Below, piece after piece: positions 24,196 through 32,394 of a stretch of 41,864 nucleotides of DNA (positions are counted from its first letter, which is position 1; each line of letters begins with the position of its first letter). The translations under genes and the position numbers were made by a program. Below the pieces are notes generated by a model. The model worked only from the letters and a program-made list of their open reading frames with translations, did not search any database and had not been told where the DNA came from. The DNA is taken from positions 1-41,864 of the forward strand of contig JAZSAJ010000020.1 of assembly GCA_045601805.1 (NCBI GenBank), read 5' to 3'. The DNA is from SIG607 sp045601805 (GTDB taxonomy: Bacteria > Bacillota > Clostridia > Oscillospirales > Acutalibacteraceae).

Positions 24196-25236
24196 TCAGT
24201 TTTTAGCAAGTTCTTCTTGAATGTAAGCCAAAGATGCAATTTTTTCTTTTGTTTGCTCAACATTTAAAAGTTCGGTATTGTTTGAATTAAATTCGGTAAG
24301 AGTGTTTCTTTCGGCATCGCCTTGGTTAAAGTATTTATCATAATTAAGACCGCGTTTATCGCAAGGCACACGGTAGAAATTACCCATATCAATTGCATTT
24401 GCACATTCTTCGTTGGTAAGCAAAGTTTCATACATTTTTTCACCGTGGCGAATACCAATAACCTTAATATTTTCTTTATTACCGCCAAAAAGTTCGCAAA
24501 CTGCTTCTGCTTGGGTTTTAATGGTACAAGCGGGTGCTTTTTGAACAAGAATATCACCGCTTTCGCCGTTTTGGAATGCAAACAATACAAGGTCAACTGC
24601 TTCGTCAAGTGACATAATAAAGCGCGTCATATTACCGTCGGTAATAGTAATAGGACTACCGTTTCTAATTTGCTCTATCCAAAGCGGAATTACCGAGCCC
24701 CTTGAACACATTACATTTCCGTAACGGGTACAGCAAATTTTTGTTTTTTTGGGGTCAACGGTGCGTGATTTTGCAACAATAACCTTTTCCATCATCGCTT
24801 TACTTGTTCCCATTGCATTAACGGGGTAAGCCGCTTTATCGGTTGATAAACACACAACGTTTTTAACGCCTGCCTCAATTGCGGCAGTTAGCACATTTTC
24901 GGTACCTAAAACATTGGTTTTAACCGCTTCAATTGGAAAAAATTCGCAAGACGGCACCTGTTTAAGCGCAGCTGCATGGAAGATATAATCAACCCCGTGC
25001 ATAGCATTTTTAACCGAAGCTATATCTCTTACATCACCAATATAAAATTTAATTTTGTCTGCAACTTCGGGCATTTTTACCTGAAAATCATGGCGCATAT
25101 CGTCTTGTTTCTTTTCATCGCGCGAGAAAATGCGAATTTCGCCAATATCGGTGCGCAAAAAGCGGTTAAGCACCGCATTACCAAAACTACCCGTACCGCC
25201 TGTAATAAGCAAAGTTTTGTTTTTAAATGATGACAT
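24196..25236 (-). CDS. fnlA: UDP-GlcNAc 4,6-dehydratase, 5-inverting (CapE/FnlA/WbjB type)
   Basis: First enzyme of UDP-L-FucNAc synthesis; also epimerises at C3/C5. Extended SDR fold of 346 residues with GGTGSFG (13-19), HAAALKQVPSCEFFP, CLSTDKAAYPVNAMG and RYGNVMCSRGSV. The usual SDR tyrosine of YxxxK is Met here (M142-G-T-S-K146), as I recall for CapE-type enzymes. With capF and fnlC directly downstream, the three-step pathway is complete. Confidence 0.93.
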   Translation of the reverse strand: MSSFKNKTLLITGGTGSFGNAVLNRFLRTDIGEIRIFSRDEKKQDDMRHDFQVKMPEVADKIKFYIGDVRDIASVKNAMHGVDYIFHAAALKQVPSCEFFPIEAVKTNVLGTENVLTAAIEAGVKNVVCLSTDKAAYPVNAMGTSKAMMEKVIVAKSRTVDPKKTKICCTRYGNVMCSRGSVIPLWIEQIRNGSPITITDGNMTRFIMSLDEAVDLVLFAFQNGESGDILVQKAPACTIKTQAEAVCELFGGNKENIKVIGIRHGEKMYETLLTNEECANAIDMGNFYRVPCDKRGLNYDKYFNQGDAERNTLTEFNSNNTELLNVEQTKEKIASLAYIQEELAKN

Positions 25237-25241
25237 AAAAA

Positions 25242-26150
25242 TTACTCCTTTTTTGCCTTCAAATTATTCATTATTGTGTTAAATAATCGTTTAGAATTAT
25301 TGTCTCCTTCGTAAGAATTATGCGGGGTTATTATTACATTTTCCATTTGCCAAAGAGGATTGTCTTTTTTTAATGGTTCTTCTTCAAAAACATCTAATAC
25401 CGCAGCGCTTAACTTTTTATTGTTTAGCGCTTTTATTAATGAGTTTGTTTCAACCACACCGCCACGGGCTATGTTTACAAGCACTGCGCCGTTTTTCATT
25501 TTAGCAAAGGTTTCTTCATTAAACAAATGGTGTGTTTCTTTGGTAAGCGGAAGTGTTAGTACAACTATATCGGAATTCTTTAGTTCTTCACCAAGTTTAT
25601 TAAGATGCACAATCTCTTGGTAAAATGCATCTTCCCTTGGAAATAAGTCAACACCGCGAACATTTGCGCCAAAAGCAGAAAACCTTTTTGCACATTCAGT
25701 TCCAACATTACCTGCGCCTACTATAAGTACATTTTTACCAAAAATTTCAAGGTTTTCGCGGTTTTTTACCCACTCATTTTTCTTTTGGTTTTCATAAAAA
25801 AACCTGCTTTTTTTATAAATATCAAGTACACCGCAAACAGCATATTCAGCCATTGGAATACTGTAAACTCCGCGTGCGTTAAAAACCTTTATTCCGCGCG
25901 AATTTATTTTATCCATTGGAAGTCGGTCAAGGCCTGCAGAAGTCACCTGAATTGTTTTAAGATTAGCAAACTTATCAATATCGTGATATAAGAACAGTCC
26001 GTTGCAAATAACAACTTCACACTGTGCCGCACCGCAAGGCAGTTCGTCTTTTTCGTTTTGCATAAAGCAAATATCATACCCTGCATTTTTTAATTCGTTA
26101 TACTCTTTGTCTGTAAACTTCCAAGCACCTGTTATCAATAATTTTTTCAT
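25242..26150 (-). CDS. D-isomer-specific 2-hydroxyacid dehydrogenase
   Basis: 302 residues. Rossmann motif GAGNVG (145-150) and the catalytic set are complete: Arg229 in NIARGG, Glu in DVFEEEP (about 257), His277 in ITPHNSY. It reduces a 2-keto acid, or runs the reverse, with NAD(P)H. It starts with an ATGA overlap on the aldolase stop and is followed 5 bases later by fnlA, so it belongs to the glycan operon. Inferred role: reducing the keto acid made by the aldolase to a hydroxy acid that decorates the glycan. The substrate is unknown. Confidence 0.87.
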   Translation of the reverse strand: MKKLLITGAWKFTDKEYNELKNAGYDICFMQNEKDELPCGAAQCEVVICNGLFLYHDIDKFANLKTIQVTSAGLDRLPMDKINSRGIKVFNARGVYSIPMAEYAVCGVLDIYKKSRFFYENQKKNEWVKNRENLEIFGKNVLIVGAGNVGTECAKRFSAFGANVRGVDLFPREDAFYQEIVHLNKLGEELKNSDIVVLTLPLTKETHHLFNEETFAKMKNGAVLVNIARGGVVETNSLIKALNNKKLSAAVLDVFEEEPLKKDNPLWQMENVIITPHNSYEGDNNSKRLFNTIMNNLKAKKE

Positions 26151-26977
26151 ATTTTACCAACGATTCTTTCTACTGCTTGTTTTACTTGTTCTTTGTTTTC
26201 TAAATAATCATTAGCAACTGCGCACTTTTTTTCTTCTTCACGAATTGCTTTAACGCCTTTTTCAAAAATTTCATTTACTTCTTTTAAATCGGTTATAACG
26301 GTTGTGTTACAAAAACTGCGTGATAAAATCACCCTTGTAGAGCCCAAACGGTAATGTTCTTTAAGCACCATTTTACCGGGCAGTAATCCGCCGTCAAGAG
26401 AAGCAAGTCCGCCAAAACCATACGGTATGCCCTTTTTCTTAAACTTTTCAACAAGGTTATCAACCGTACCGTTAGCAAGAAGGCCGAACATAAACTTCAT
26501 TTTATAACCAAGACTTAAATCGTTAAGCCCAATATAAATTTCATCTATTCCGTCAACAGTTAAAATTTCATCTATTTTTTCGGCAGCTTCAGGGGTTTCA
26601 ACCAAAAGCATTGTTTTTGCCCTGCCGCCGACAAAACGAACAAACTCTTTTACTTCATTTGCGCTTTTGAAATATGGAAGCATAATAATATTGGCGCCTG
26701 CCGCCACAACACTGTCAATTTCTTCTTTTGAAGATGAATAATCCTTTGTGGCCTCGTGTATTGGGTTTACACGAACAAGCAATTCAGATTTTGTTAAAAC
26801 TTTTGAAAGTTTTTCAACATCCTCTGCAGTGTGCCTTGACTGAACAGTATCCATACCGCCTTGGCGTAAATCTTTGCCAATATATTCCATATCAACAAAA
26901 ATTCTGTCAACCCCTGCTTTTTCGGCAATTAAGGCAACACTGGGGGTATTGGTTATATACATTAGTTTAAGTGGCAT
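26147..26977 (-). CDS. HpcH/HpaI aldolase family protein
   Basis: 276 residues, TIM-barrel aldolase of the phosphoenolpyruvate/pyruvate superfamily. Metal and substrate residues are visible: FVDMEY (Asp29, Glu31), LLVRVNP, LLVETPEAAEKIDEIL and IGLNDLSLGY. In classical HpaI the residue after the metal-site Glu is the catalytic His; here it is Tyr32, so the chemistry may differ. Members of this branch occur in surface-polysaccharide clusters. Four-base overlap with the dehydrogenase suggests linked steps. Ribosome site GAGGT. Confidence 0.85.
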   Translation of the reverse strand: MPLKLMYITNTPSVALIAEKAGVDRIFVDMEYIGKDLRQGGMDTVQSRHTAEDVEKLSKVLTKSELLVRVNPIHEATKDYSSSKEEIDSVVAAGANIIMLPYFKSANEVKEFVRFVGGRAKTMLLVETPEAAEKIDEILTVDGIDEIYIGLNDLSLGYKMKFMFGLLANGTVDNLVEKFKKKGIPYGFGGLASLDGGLLPGKMVLKEHYRLGSTRVILSRSFCNTTVITDLKEVNEIFEKGVKAIREEEKKCAVANDYLENKEQVKQAVERIVGKI

Positions 26978-26989
26978 TTTGTGTACCTC

Positions 26990-27625
26990 TTATTCTTTTG
27001 TCGCAACTTGTTTTTCTTCGTTTATTTCGGTAACAAGTGTTGCGCCAATATTTTCGTTATCGGAATTTTTTAAAACCTTGAAAACAGTTAAAAAGAAAAT
27101 TTTGCAATCTAACAAAAATGAAATATTTTGAGCGTACCAAACATTAAGTTCAATTCTTTTGTGCCATTCAACAGTTTTTCTGCCGTTTACCTGCGCCCAA
27201 CCTGTTATACCCGGGCGAACGGCAAACATTTGCTTTTGTTCTTCAGTGTACTCTTCAAAAGGCCAAGGATGATATGTAAGCGGAGGACGGAACCCAATAA
27301 AACTCATATCTCCCTTTATTATGTTTATACATTGCGGAATTTCATCTAAACTTGTTTTCCTTAAAACATTACCCACTTTTGTAATTCTTGGGTCGTTATT
27401 ATCGGAATAAACACCGCCTTTTTCGGCATCTACCACCATTGTTCTGAATTTATACATATCAAAAACTTTTCCGTTTTTTCCAAGTCGTTTTTGTTTAAAT
27501 ATAACGGGGCCCTTTGAATCTAATTTAACAGCAACCGCTATTACAACAAAAACAGGCAACGCCACCAAAAAAATAACCGTTGCCAGAACCAAATCAAATA
27601 CCCTTTTAAGGAAACATTTATACAT
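26990..27625 (-). CDS. Undecaprenyl-phosphate sugar-phosphate transferase (small monotopic PGT)
   Basis: 211 residues. One N-terminal hydrophobic segment (DLVLATVIFLVALPVFVVIA) is followed by the conserved cytoplasmic domain: KRLGKNGKVFDMYKFRTM, the TSLDEIPQ segment, KGDMSFIGFRPP and RPGITGWAQVNGR. It transfers a sugar-1-phosphate from UDP-sugar to undecaprenyl phosphate, the first membrane step of a surface glycan; UDP-FucNAc or a related sugar is a candidate. I chose ATG 27625 (AGGAG 8 bases upstream) over the longer frame. First gene of the operon. Confidence 0.92.
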   Translation of the reverse strand: MYKCFLKRVFDLVLATVIFLVALPVFVVIAVAVKLDSKGPVIFKQKRLGKNGKVFDMYKFRTMVVDAEKGGVYSDNNDPRITKVGNVLRKTSLDEIPQCINIIKGDMSFIGFRPPLTYHPWPFEEYTEEQKQMFAVRPGITGWAQVNGRKTVEWHKRIELNVWYAQNISFLLDCKIFFLTVFKVLKNSDNENIGATLVTEINEEKQVATKE

Positions 27626-27676
27626 AAAAATTTCTCCTTGTATAGTAGACATACTACCCCTATTAAATCACAATAT

Positions 27677-27705
27677 ATTATAATATATAACGTTAAATAT
27701 GTCAA
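27677..27705 (-). promoter_or_regulatory. Promoter of the FucNAc/glycan operon
   Basis: A perfect TTGACA, 17 bases, TATAAT on the minus strand. The seven genes from 27625 to 20649 are packed with overlaps or short gaps behind it. Confidence 0.88.
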
Positions 27706-27711
27706 CCTTGT

Positions 27712-27751
27712 GTAAAAAAGCAAAACTGCTTGGGTTACCCCAAGCAGTTTT
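27712..27751 (-). terminator. Terminator of the MGMT-like gene
   Basis: AAAACTGCTTGGG/CCCAAGCAGTTTT stem with a T-run on the minus strand. Confidence 0.88.
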
Positions 27752-28055
27752 ATGGTTTAATGCCGTATTTGTTTAAATCTATAGTGCCGTCTTTTTGAAA
27801 GGTAATTCCCTCTTCAATTAAAAGTTTCTTTTGTGCGTCTTCACCGCCAAAAGCAAAAGCTTTTGCGATTTTGCCTTCGCGGTTTACTACCCTGTGGCAA
27901 GGTATTACGCCGGGTGCAGGGTTATTGTGAAGCGCATAGCCCACAACACGCGCCCACCTTGGATTACCTGCAAGCATGGCCACCTGACCATAGGTTGCCA
28001 CTTTCCCTTTTGGAATAGATAAAACAACCTTATAAATCTTTTCAAAAACAGACAT
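27750..28055 (-). CDS. MGMT-family DNA alkyltransferase domain protein
   Basis: 101 residues forming only the C-terminal domain of O6-alkylguanine-DNA alkyltransferase. The recognition helix (NPRWARVVGYALHNNP) and the active-site PCHRV with Cys53 are present, so direct methyl transfer is possible. Full-length Ogt/MGMT proteins are about 160-180 residues. Related short proteins (ATL/YbaZ type) only flag damage, and most of those have lost the Cys. It lies 32 bases after a GDSL hydrolase gene with no promoter visible, so probably shares its transcript. Confidence 0.88.
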   Translation of the reverse strand: MSVFEKIYKVVLSIPKGKVATYGQVAMLAGNPRWARVVGYALHNNPAPGVIPCHRVVNREGKIAKAFAFGGEDAQKKLLIEEGITFQKDGTIDLNKYGIKP

Positions 28056-28087
28056 ACCTTCCCTTTCTTTAAAAGAGATATTAAATA

Positions 28088-29149
28088 TTATTTAAAAATC
28101 TGGGCAAGTACATCGCCCACCGCTTTTGCCATTGAATAAAAGCCCAAATCGTTGGGGTGGCAGTAATCAACCGTTCCTTCATTTCCGGCTAATTCCATTA
28201 GTTTTTCGTGGTCAATGTAATAAACGTTTTTATCTCCACTTGCGATTGCATTATTATAGGTTGCCCTAATAATTTCACAGCGTTTAATTTCGTATGCCGC
28301 AAGGGTGTGTTTAGGTCTTTCCATAATAACAATGGGCAAATTTGGGTGCGCACTTCTTATTGCTTTAAACATTTTTTCGTGGGTTTCCATAAGTGTCTCG
28401 CTTGTGGGGGAATTATGGTCATAGTCCATAACAAATGCCGACATATCAAGATTTTTTATATAATTTGTCATTTCGTCTTCGCCCCTTGCGTTACCCGAAA
28501 AGCCAAGATTAATATGGTTTATATCAAGACGGCGCGAAACAATATTTTGATAACAGTTACCCGGCCTTGACGCGCATCCGCCCTGTGTTATTGAAGAGCC
28601 GTAATAAACAACCGGTTTTTCAACCCTATACGGTGTGCAAGGCATAATTTTTGCTGTTTCGCTTAAACCAATATAAAGCTCATCAACCGCTGTGTAAAGA
28701 GGTAAATGTATTACCCATTCTTTCATTTCACCGCCGCCGCATTCAGCAATTCCTTCGTAATGATGTTCAATATTTTGTGGCGGAATAAAGGTTGAATAAT
28801 GCCTTAACCCTTTGCCCTTTTCCCTTTCATCAATATACATATCAAAGCCAATACTGCCTGTAAACGCAAAGTGGCTCATTTTAGAAACGCGTGATAGTTT
28901 AGCGTTAATAACAATATAAGGGCTGTCGGTTTTAAAGCGCACTCTGCCGCCTGCGCACATTGCGTGAAGCCAATTAACGCCATCGCTTACACTTTTTGCA
29001 ACCGCTTCGGGCATACGGCGAAAGCCGTTTTCATAAAAAACGCCATAAACTTTAAACGGTTCTTCCCTTACATCGTAAAATTTTATATCGTCTTTTTCAA
29101 TTTGAGTTGCAATTTTAAAATTTTTATCTATTTCAGCAATATTTGCCAT
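28088..29149 (-). CDS. SGNH hydrolase with N-terminal GxDLY-type domain
   Basis: 353 residues without a signal peptide. The N-terminal beta domain includes GSIGFDMYID, resembling the GxDLY domain (PF14607). The C-terminal SGNH domain has YYGSSITQGGCASRPG (nucleophile Ser), NLGFSGNARGE, MDYDHN and DYCHPNDLGF (His). This is the Lipase_GDSL_3 type, usually an esterase for acyl-sugars. I chose ATG 29149 with GAGG 8 bases upstream; a GTG at 29158 overlaps the ribosome site. Promoter at 29168-29196; probably co-transcribed with the MGMT-like gene. Confidence 0.87.
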   Translation of the reverse strand: MANIAEIDKNFKIATQIEKDDIKFYDVREEPFKVYGVFYENGFRRMPEAVAKSVSDGVNWLHAMCAGGRVRFKTDSPYIVINAKLSRVSKMSHFAFTGSIGFDMYIDEREKGKGLRHYSTFIPPQNIEHHYEGIAECGGGEMKEWVIHLPLYTAVDELYIGLSETAKIMPCTPYRVEKPVVYYGSSITQGGCASRPGNCYQNIVSRRLDINHINLGFSGNARGEDEMTNYIKNLDMSAFVMDYDHNSPTSETLMETHEKMFKAIRSAHPNLPIVIMERPKHTLAAYEIKRCEIIRATYNNAIASGDKNVYYIDHEKLMELAGNEGTVDYCHPNDLGFYSMAKAVGDVLAQIFK

Positions 29150-29167
29150 AACAATCACCTCGCTTGC

Positions 29168-29196
29168 ATTTTAGCACAACATAAAACTATATGCAA
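29168..29196 (-). promoter_or_regulatory. Promoter of the GxDLY/SGNH gene
   Basis: TTGCAT, 17 bases, TAAAAT on the minus strand. Confidence 0.55.
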
Positions 29197-29212
29197 GGTG
29201 TTTTTGGCTGCA

Positions 29213-29647
29213 TTATAAATATTCTCTTATATCAACTGCAAGTTTTTCTTCAAGATTTATAAGGCGTTTGCAAATATCTTTTGTGAACTCGTCTGCCGCC
29301 TCATACTCATTAAGATACTTATTTAACGATTTAACTCCCATATTACAACCGTCGGTCATAAGGTCTGCTATGGTTTTATCTGACTCATCCATTGCCAACT
29401 TCATATTCGTTTTCATCCACGACATACCTTTTGCAATTGGGTTTGGTTCTTTACCATCATCGCGAAATCTTTCTAAATGCGAATCAATTTCATTACTAAG
29501 TTTTACATGTTCTTCTTTGCAAACGGTTAATAACTTTTCAAAGTTTTTTGATTTAACGTGCGGTAATACATCTTCTATTGAAGCAACACCCATTTTTACC
29601 CCTGCATCACATTCCCTTAAAAGTTTTATTGTATCTTGTTCTACCAT
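29213..29647 (-). CDS. Ferritin-like four-helix protein of unknown function
   Basis: 144 residues, almost wholly helical, with acidic and histidine residues spaced as in ferritin-like bundles (ECDAGVKMGVASIEDVLPHV, KEEHVKLSNEIDSH, NLEEKL). It resembles DUF2383-type proteins, whose role is unknown, perhaps metal or stress related. ATG 29647 has AGGAG 7 bases upstream; the longer frame reaches into the MarR operator. It is divergent from marR across about 110 bases that include a palindrome, so MarR control is plausible. Confidence 0.65.
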   Translation of the reverse strand: MVEQDTIKLLRECDAGVKMGVASIEDVLPHVKSKNFEKLLTVCKEEHVKLSNEIDSHLERFRDDGKEPNPIAKGMSWMKTNMKLAMDESDKTIADLMTDGCNMGVKSLNKYLNEYEAADEFTKDICKRLINLEEKLAVDIREYL

Positions 29648-29695
29648 AATAACACTCCTTTTTGCTATAGTATTTACAAAACTAGGTAAATTATG

Positions 29696-29719
29696 AAATT
29701 GTTGACAAATCAACAATTT
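29696..29719. promoter_or_regulatory. MarR operator palindrome
   Basis: AAATTGTTGA-CAAA-TCAACAATTT is a perfect 10-bp inverted repeat that covers the -35 box (29702-29707) of marR. This is typical of MarR autoregulation and could also control the divergent gene. Confidence 0.7.
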
Positions 29720-29730
29720 TGGCGTATAAT
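29702..29730 (+). promoter_or_regulatory. Promoter of marR-degV-traX
   Basis: Perfect TTGACA, 17 bases, TATAAT; -35 lies inside the operator palindrome. Confidence 0.88.
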
Positions 29731-29758
29731 TCTAAATGTTGATTTAAGGAGTATAGTA

Positions 29759-30214
29759 ATGCTAAACAGATTTGAAAAATTTTCTTTGGCTATTTCTGAA
29801 ATTTGGAAATGTTGGCACAAACTTGCAACTGCTGTAATGAAGGAACACGGCCTTAAAGGTTCGCACGCGGTATATTTTACAACTCTTTACCGCTTCCCAA
29901 ACGGGCTTACCGCCGCAAAACTTTCTGAACTTTGTTCAAGGGATAAAGCCGATGTTTCAAGAACAATTACCCTTTTAGAGAAAAAAGGGCTTGTGGAAAA
30001 AGTTAATAATATAAACAATTTTTACAAACTTCCCATTACTCTTACTAAAGATGGAAAAGAAATTGCCGAATATATAAACCGAAAGGCAATGGAAGCCGTT
30101 GAAATTGGCGGAAAAGGTTTAGATGACCGTGAAAGAGAAATTTTTTATAATTCGTTAGATTTAATAAGCGAAAATTTACAAAACCTTACCGAAAAAGGTT
30201 TTAATAAAGGGTGA
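29759..30214 (+). CDS. MarR-family transcriptional regulator
   Basis: 151 residues with a winged-helix core: GSHAVYFTTLYRFPNGLTAAKLSELC, the recognition helix region DKADVSRTITLLEKKGLVEK and a wing, then a dimerisation helix. It acts as a dimer on palindromes. The perfect palindrome over its own promoter (29696-29719) is the likely target. ATG 29759 has AAGGAG 7 bases upstream. First gene of marR-degV-traX. The ligand is unknown. Confidence 0.9.
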   Translation: MLNRFEKFSLAISEIWKCWHKLATAVMKEHGLKGSHAVYFTTLYRFPNGLTAAKLSELCSRDKADVSRTITLLEKKGLVEKVNNINNFYKLPITLTKDGKEIAEYINRKAMEAVEIGGKGLDDREREIFYNSLDLISENLQNLTEKGFNKG

Positions 30215-30219
30215 TAATT

Positions 30220-31083
30220 ATGGAAAAATTTATTGTTTGTACTGATTCGGGTTGTGATATTAGGGCCGATGTTCTTAAAAAGTGGAATGTTCCGAGCTTG
30301 AATTTAACCTTTAAATTTGAAGGTGAAGACCAAGAATACACAGAAAACGATATTCCCATAAAAGATTTTTATAACAGAATGCGCGACGGCGATATTGCAA
30401 AAACTGCAGCTATTAACCCCGACACCTTTAAAGAGGCATTTAAAAACTTACTAAACGATGGAAACGATATTCTTTATCTTAGTTTTTCTTCGGGTCTTAG
30501 CACCACCTTTAATTCGGCAAGAATTGCAGCAGAGGAACTATGCGAAGCACACCCCGACAGCAAGATTATTGTTGTAGATACCCTTTGCGCTTCTGCAGGG
30601 CAAGGGCTTCTTCTTTATCTTACACTCAAAAAGCAGTCACAAGGCGCAAGTATTGAAGAAACGGCGGCTTATGCCGAACAGACAAAAAAGAATTTGTGCC
30701 ATTGGTTTACGGTTGATGACCTGGTTTATTTAAAACGCGGCGGCAGGGTTAGTCCTGCAGTGGCTTTGGTAGGCACCGTGCTTGGAATTAAACCAATTCT
30801 GCACGTAGATGACGAAGGTCATCTAATTAGTAAAGGCAAAGTAAGGGGCAGAAAATCGGCACTTAATGCTCTTATTGAAAAATACAACGATTTAGCAATA
30901 GAAAAGGACGGCACTGTCTTTATTTGCAATGCCGATTGTGCCGAAGATGCGGCGTTTATTTCCAATCAACTTAAAGAAAAATACTCTGCCAAGGTTGAAC
31001 ATATAACCGATATCGGCCCTGTAATTGGTGCACATTCAGGCCCCGGCACTATTGCTATTTTCTTTATTGGTAAGGAAAGATGA
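30220..31083 (+). CDS. DegV family fatty-acid-binding protein
   Basis: 287 residues. CTDSGCDI at the N-terminus, LYLSFSSGLSTTFNSAR with the ligand-binding serines, and LVYLKRGGRVS are the DegV signatures. Members bind fatty acids in the cytoplasm, some as the FakB partner of a fatty-acid kinase; no FakA is visible here. Start at ATG 30220, with the ribosome site AAAGGG in the end of marR. The stop overlaps the traX start as ATGA. Confidence 0.92.
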   Translation: MEKFIVCTDSGCDIRADVLKKWNVPSLNLTFKFEGEDQEYTENDIPIKDFYNRMRDGDIAKTAAINPDTFKEAFKNLLNDGNDILYLSFSSGLSTTFNSARIAAEELCEAHPDSKIIVVDTLCASAGQGLLLYLTLKKQSQGASIEETAAYAEQTKKNLCHWFTVDDLVYLKRGGRVSPAVALVGTVLGIKPILHVDDEGHLISKGKVRGRKSALNALIEKYNDLAIEKDGTVFICNADCAEDAAFISNQLKEKYSAKVEHITDIGPVIGAHSGPGTIAIFFIGKER

Positions 31084-31787
31084 TAAACCGTTTAAGCGGA
31101 AATAAGTTAAAAATAATTGCCTGTTTATCAATGCTTTCAGACCATATTGGTTTTTTACTGTTTCCACAGTACAAAGTATTAAGATATATTGGGCGACTTG
31201 CAATGCCTATTTTTTCTTATTTAATAGCCGAGGGATGTATTCACACTCGCAGTAAAACAAGGTATTTTTTAAATATTTTTGCCTTGGCCATTTTTTGCCA
31301 AGTGTTTTACACCGCCGAAGATTTGCTTGACGGGAGATTTCACACCCTTTATTTAAACATTCTTTTTACCTTTTTAATGTCACTTTTGCTTTGTTTTCCG
31401 ATTACCGAACTGCAAAACAACAAAAAAGCAATTTTGGCTTTAATTGCAGGGGTTGTAACCACCGTTTTTGTTTGTTTTTATTTAAAAAAACTACTGCCAA
31501 TAAGGTTAATTATTGACTACGGTTTTGCGGGTGTAATACTTCCCTGTTTTGCGCTACTAACCAAAAAGCCAATTTTAAATAAAATCATTTTTTCTGTTGG
31601 CACTGTTTTTTACTGTGTTATGTTACAAGAAAGTGTTAAGTATATTTGGTATTCACTTTTAGCGTTGCCGCTTATATTTTTGTATAACGGAAAACGGGGA
31701 AGCAAAAAATTAAAATACTTTTTCTATGCCTTTTACCCGCTCCACCTTGGCGCAATATATTTAATAGACATATTATTTTTCACATAA
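31080..31787 (+). CDS. TraX family integral membrane protein
   Basis: 235 residues with about seven hydrophobic segments. The N-terminal LKIIACLSMLSDHIG and RYIGRLAMPIFSYLIAEG are typical of TraX (PF05857). F-plasmid TraX acetylates pilin; chromosomal Firmicute copies are thought to be acyltransferase-like membrane proteins of unknown target. Translationally coupled to degV by a 4-base overlap. The pairing of a fatty-acid binder with a possible acyltransferase is suggestive, but the link is inference. Confidence 0.87.
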   Translation: MINRLSGNKLKIIACLSMLSDHIGFLLFPQYKVLRYIGRLAMPIFSYLIAEGCIHTRSKTRYFLNIFALAIFCQVFYTAEDLLDGRFHTLYLNILFTFLMSLLLCFPITELQNNKKAILALIAGVVTTVFVCFYLKKLLPIRLIIDYGFAGVILPCFALLTKKPILNKIIFSVGTVFYCVMLQESVKYIWYSLLALPLIFLYNGKRGSKKLKYFFYAFYPLHLGAIYLIDILFFT

Positions 31788-31791
31788 AAAC

Positions 31792-31827
31792 ACCCTAAAA
31801 TCGTAAAAGATTTTAGGGTCGTTTTTT
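31792..31827. terminator. Terminator between traX and the DUF4352 lipoprotein gene
   Basis: ACCCTAAAATC/GATTTTAGGGT stem followed by a T-run, between convergent genes. Confidence 0.88.
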
Positions 31828-32345
31828 TACTTATTAAACACAAATTTTGCATTCTTGTTAGAAAGCCAATCAGCTTTAACATTAAGTTCAATGCTTTCCC
31901 AATTTTCAGGCACTTCTATAGCATACCAACCAACAAGTTTTTTGCCGGGTGCAATACTACCGTCTAATGTTCCGTCGCTAAATGCACAGGCAGCATTTAT
32001 AGAGTAATCACACTTAACATCATTGGCATATGCTTCAAACAACAACATGCTGCTAACACTTTGTTCTTCTTCAGATACATTTTCAATAGTGAATTTCACG
32101 CCAACAAATGTATTGCCCTGTTCGGGAGAAAAGAAGTCGTCGCCATCGCTTTCTTTTATTTCTGTTGCTGTGAATTTTAATGTTTTAAAAACAGCTGTAT
32201 CGTTTAAACCAAAAGTATCATCTTTTGAAACAGAAGTGTTAGTTTCAGAACCGCCAGTTTCTTTAACCGGAGAATCTGCCGAACCACACGCAGCTAAAAT
32301 AAAAATTAAAATTAAGCACAATAAAACAGATAAAATCTTCCTCAT
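31827..32345 (-). CDS. DUF4352-type lipoprotein
   Basis: 172 residues. Signal peptide MRKIL followed by a long hydrophobic core and lipobox LAAC with Cys20. Next comes a Ser/Thr/Glu-rich linker and an immunoglobulin-like DUF4352 domain (QGNTFVGVKFTIENVSEEEQ, GWYAIEVPENWESIEL). It would be anchored outside the membrane; such domains are often adhesin- or sensor-like, role unknown. ATG 32345 has GGAGGTG 7 to 9 bases upstream; the longer frame runs into the operator. Divergent from an XRE regulator that probably controls it through the 32372-32389 palindrome. Confidence 0.82.
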   Translation of the reverse strand: MRKILSVLLCLILIFILAACGSADSPVKETGGSETNTSVSKDDTFGLNDTAVFKTLKFTATEIKESDGDDFFSPEQGNTFVGVKFTIENVSEEEQSVSSMLLFEAYANDVKCDYSINAACAFSDGTLDGSIAPGKKLVGWYAIEVPENWESIELNVKADWLSNKNAKFVFNK

Positions 32346-32371
32346 TACTTTCACCTCCGCCCCTTTATTTT

Positions 32372-32389
32372 TGCACCTATATAGGTGCA
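32372..32389. promoter_or_regulatory. XRE operator, site 1 (perfect 18-bp palindrome)
   Basis: TGCACCTATATAGGTGCA lies just after the predicted transcription start of the lipoprotein gene and touches the expected -35 position of the xre promoter. A related 14/18 copy lies at 32431-32448. Confidence 0.75.
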
Positions 32390-32394
32390 TAACC

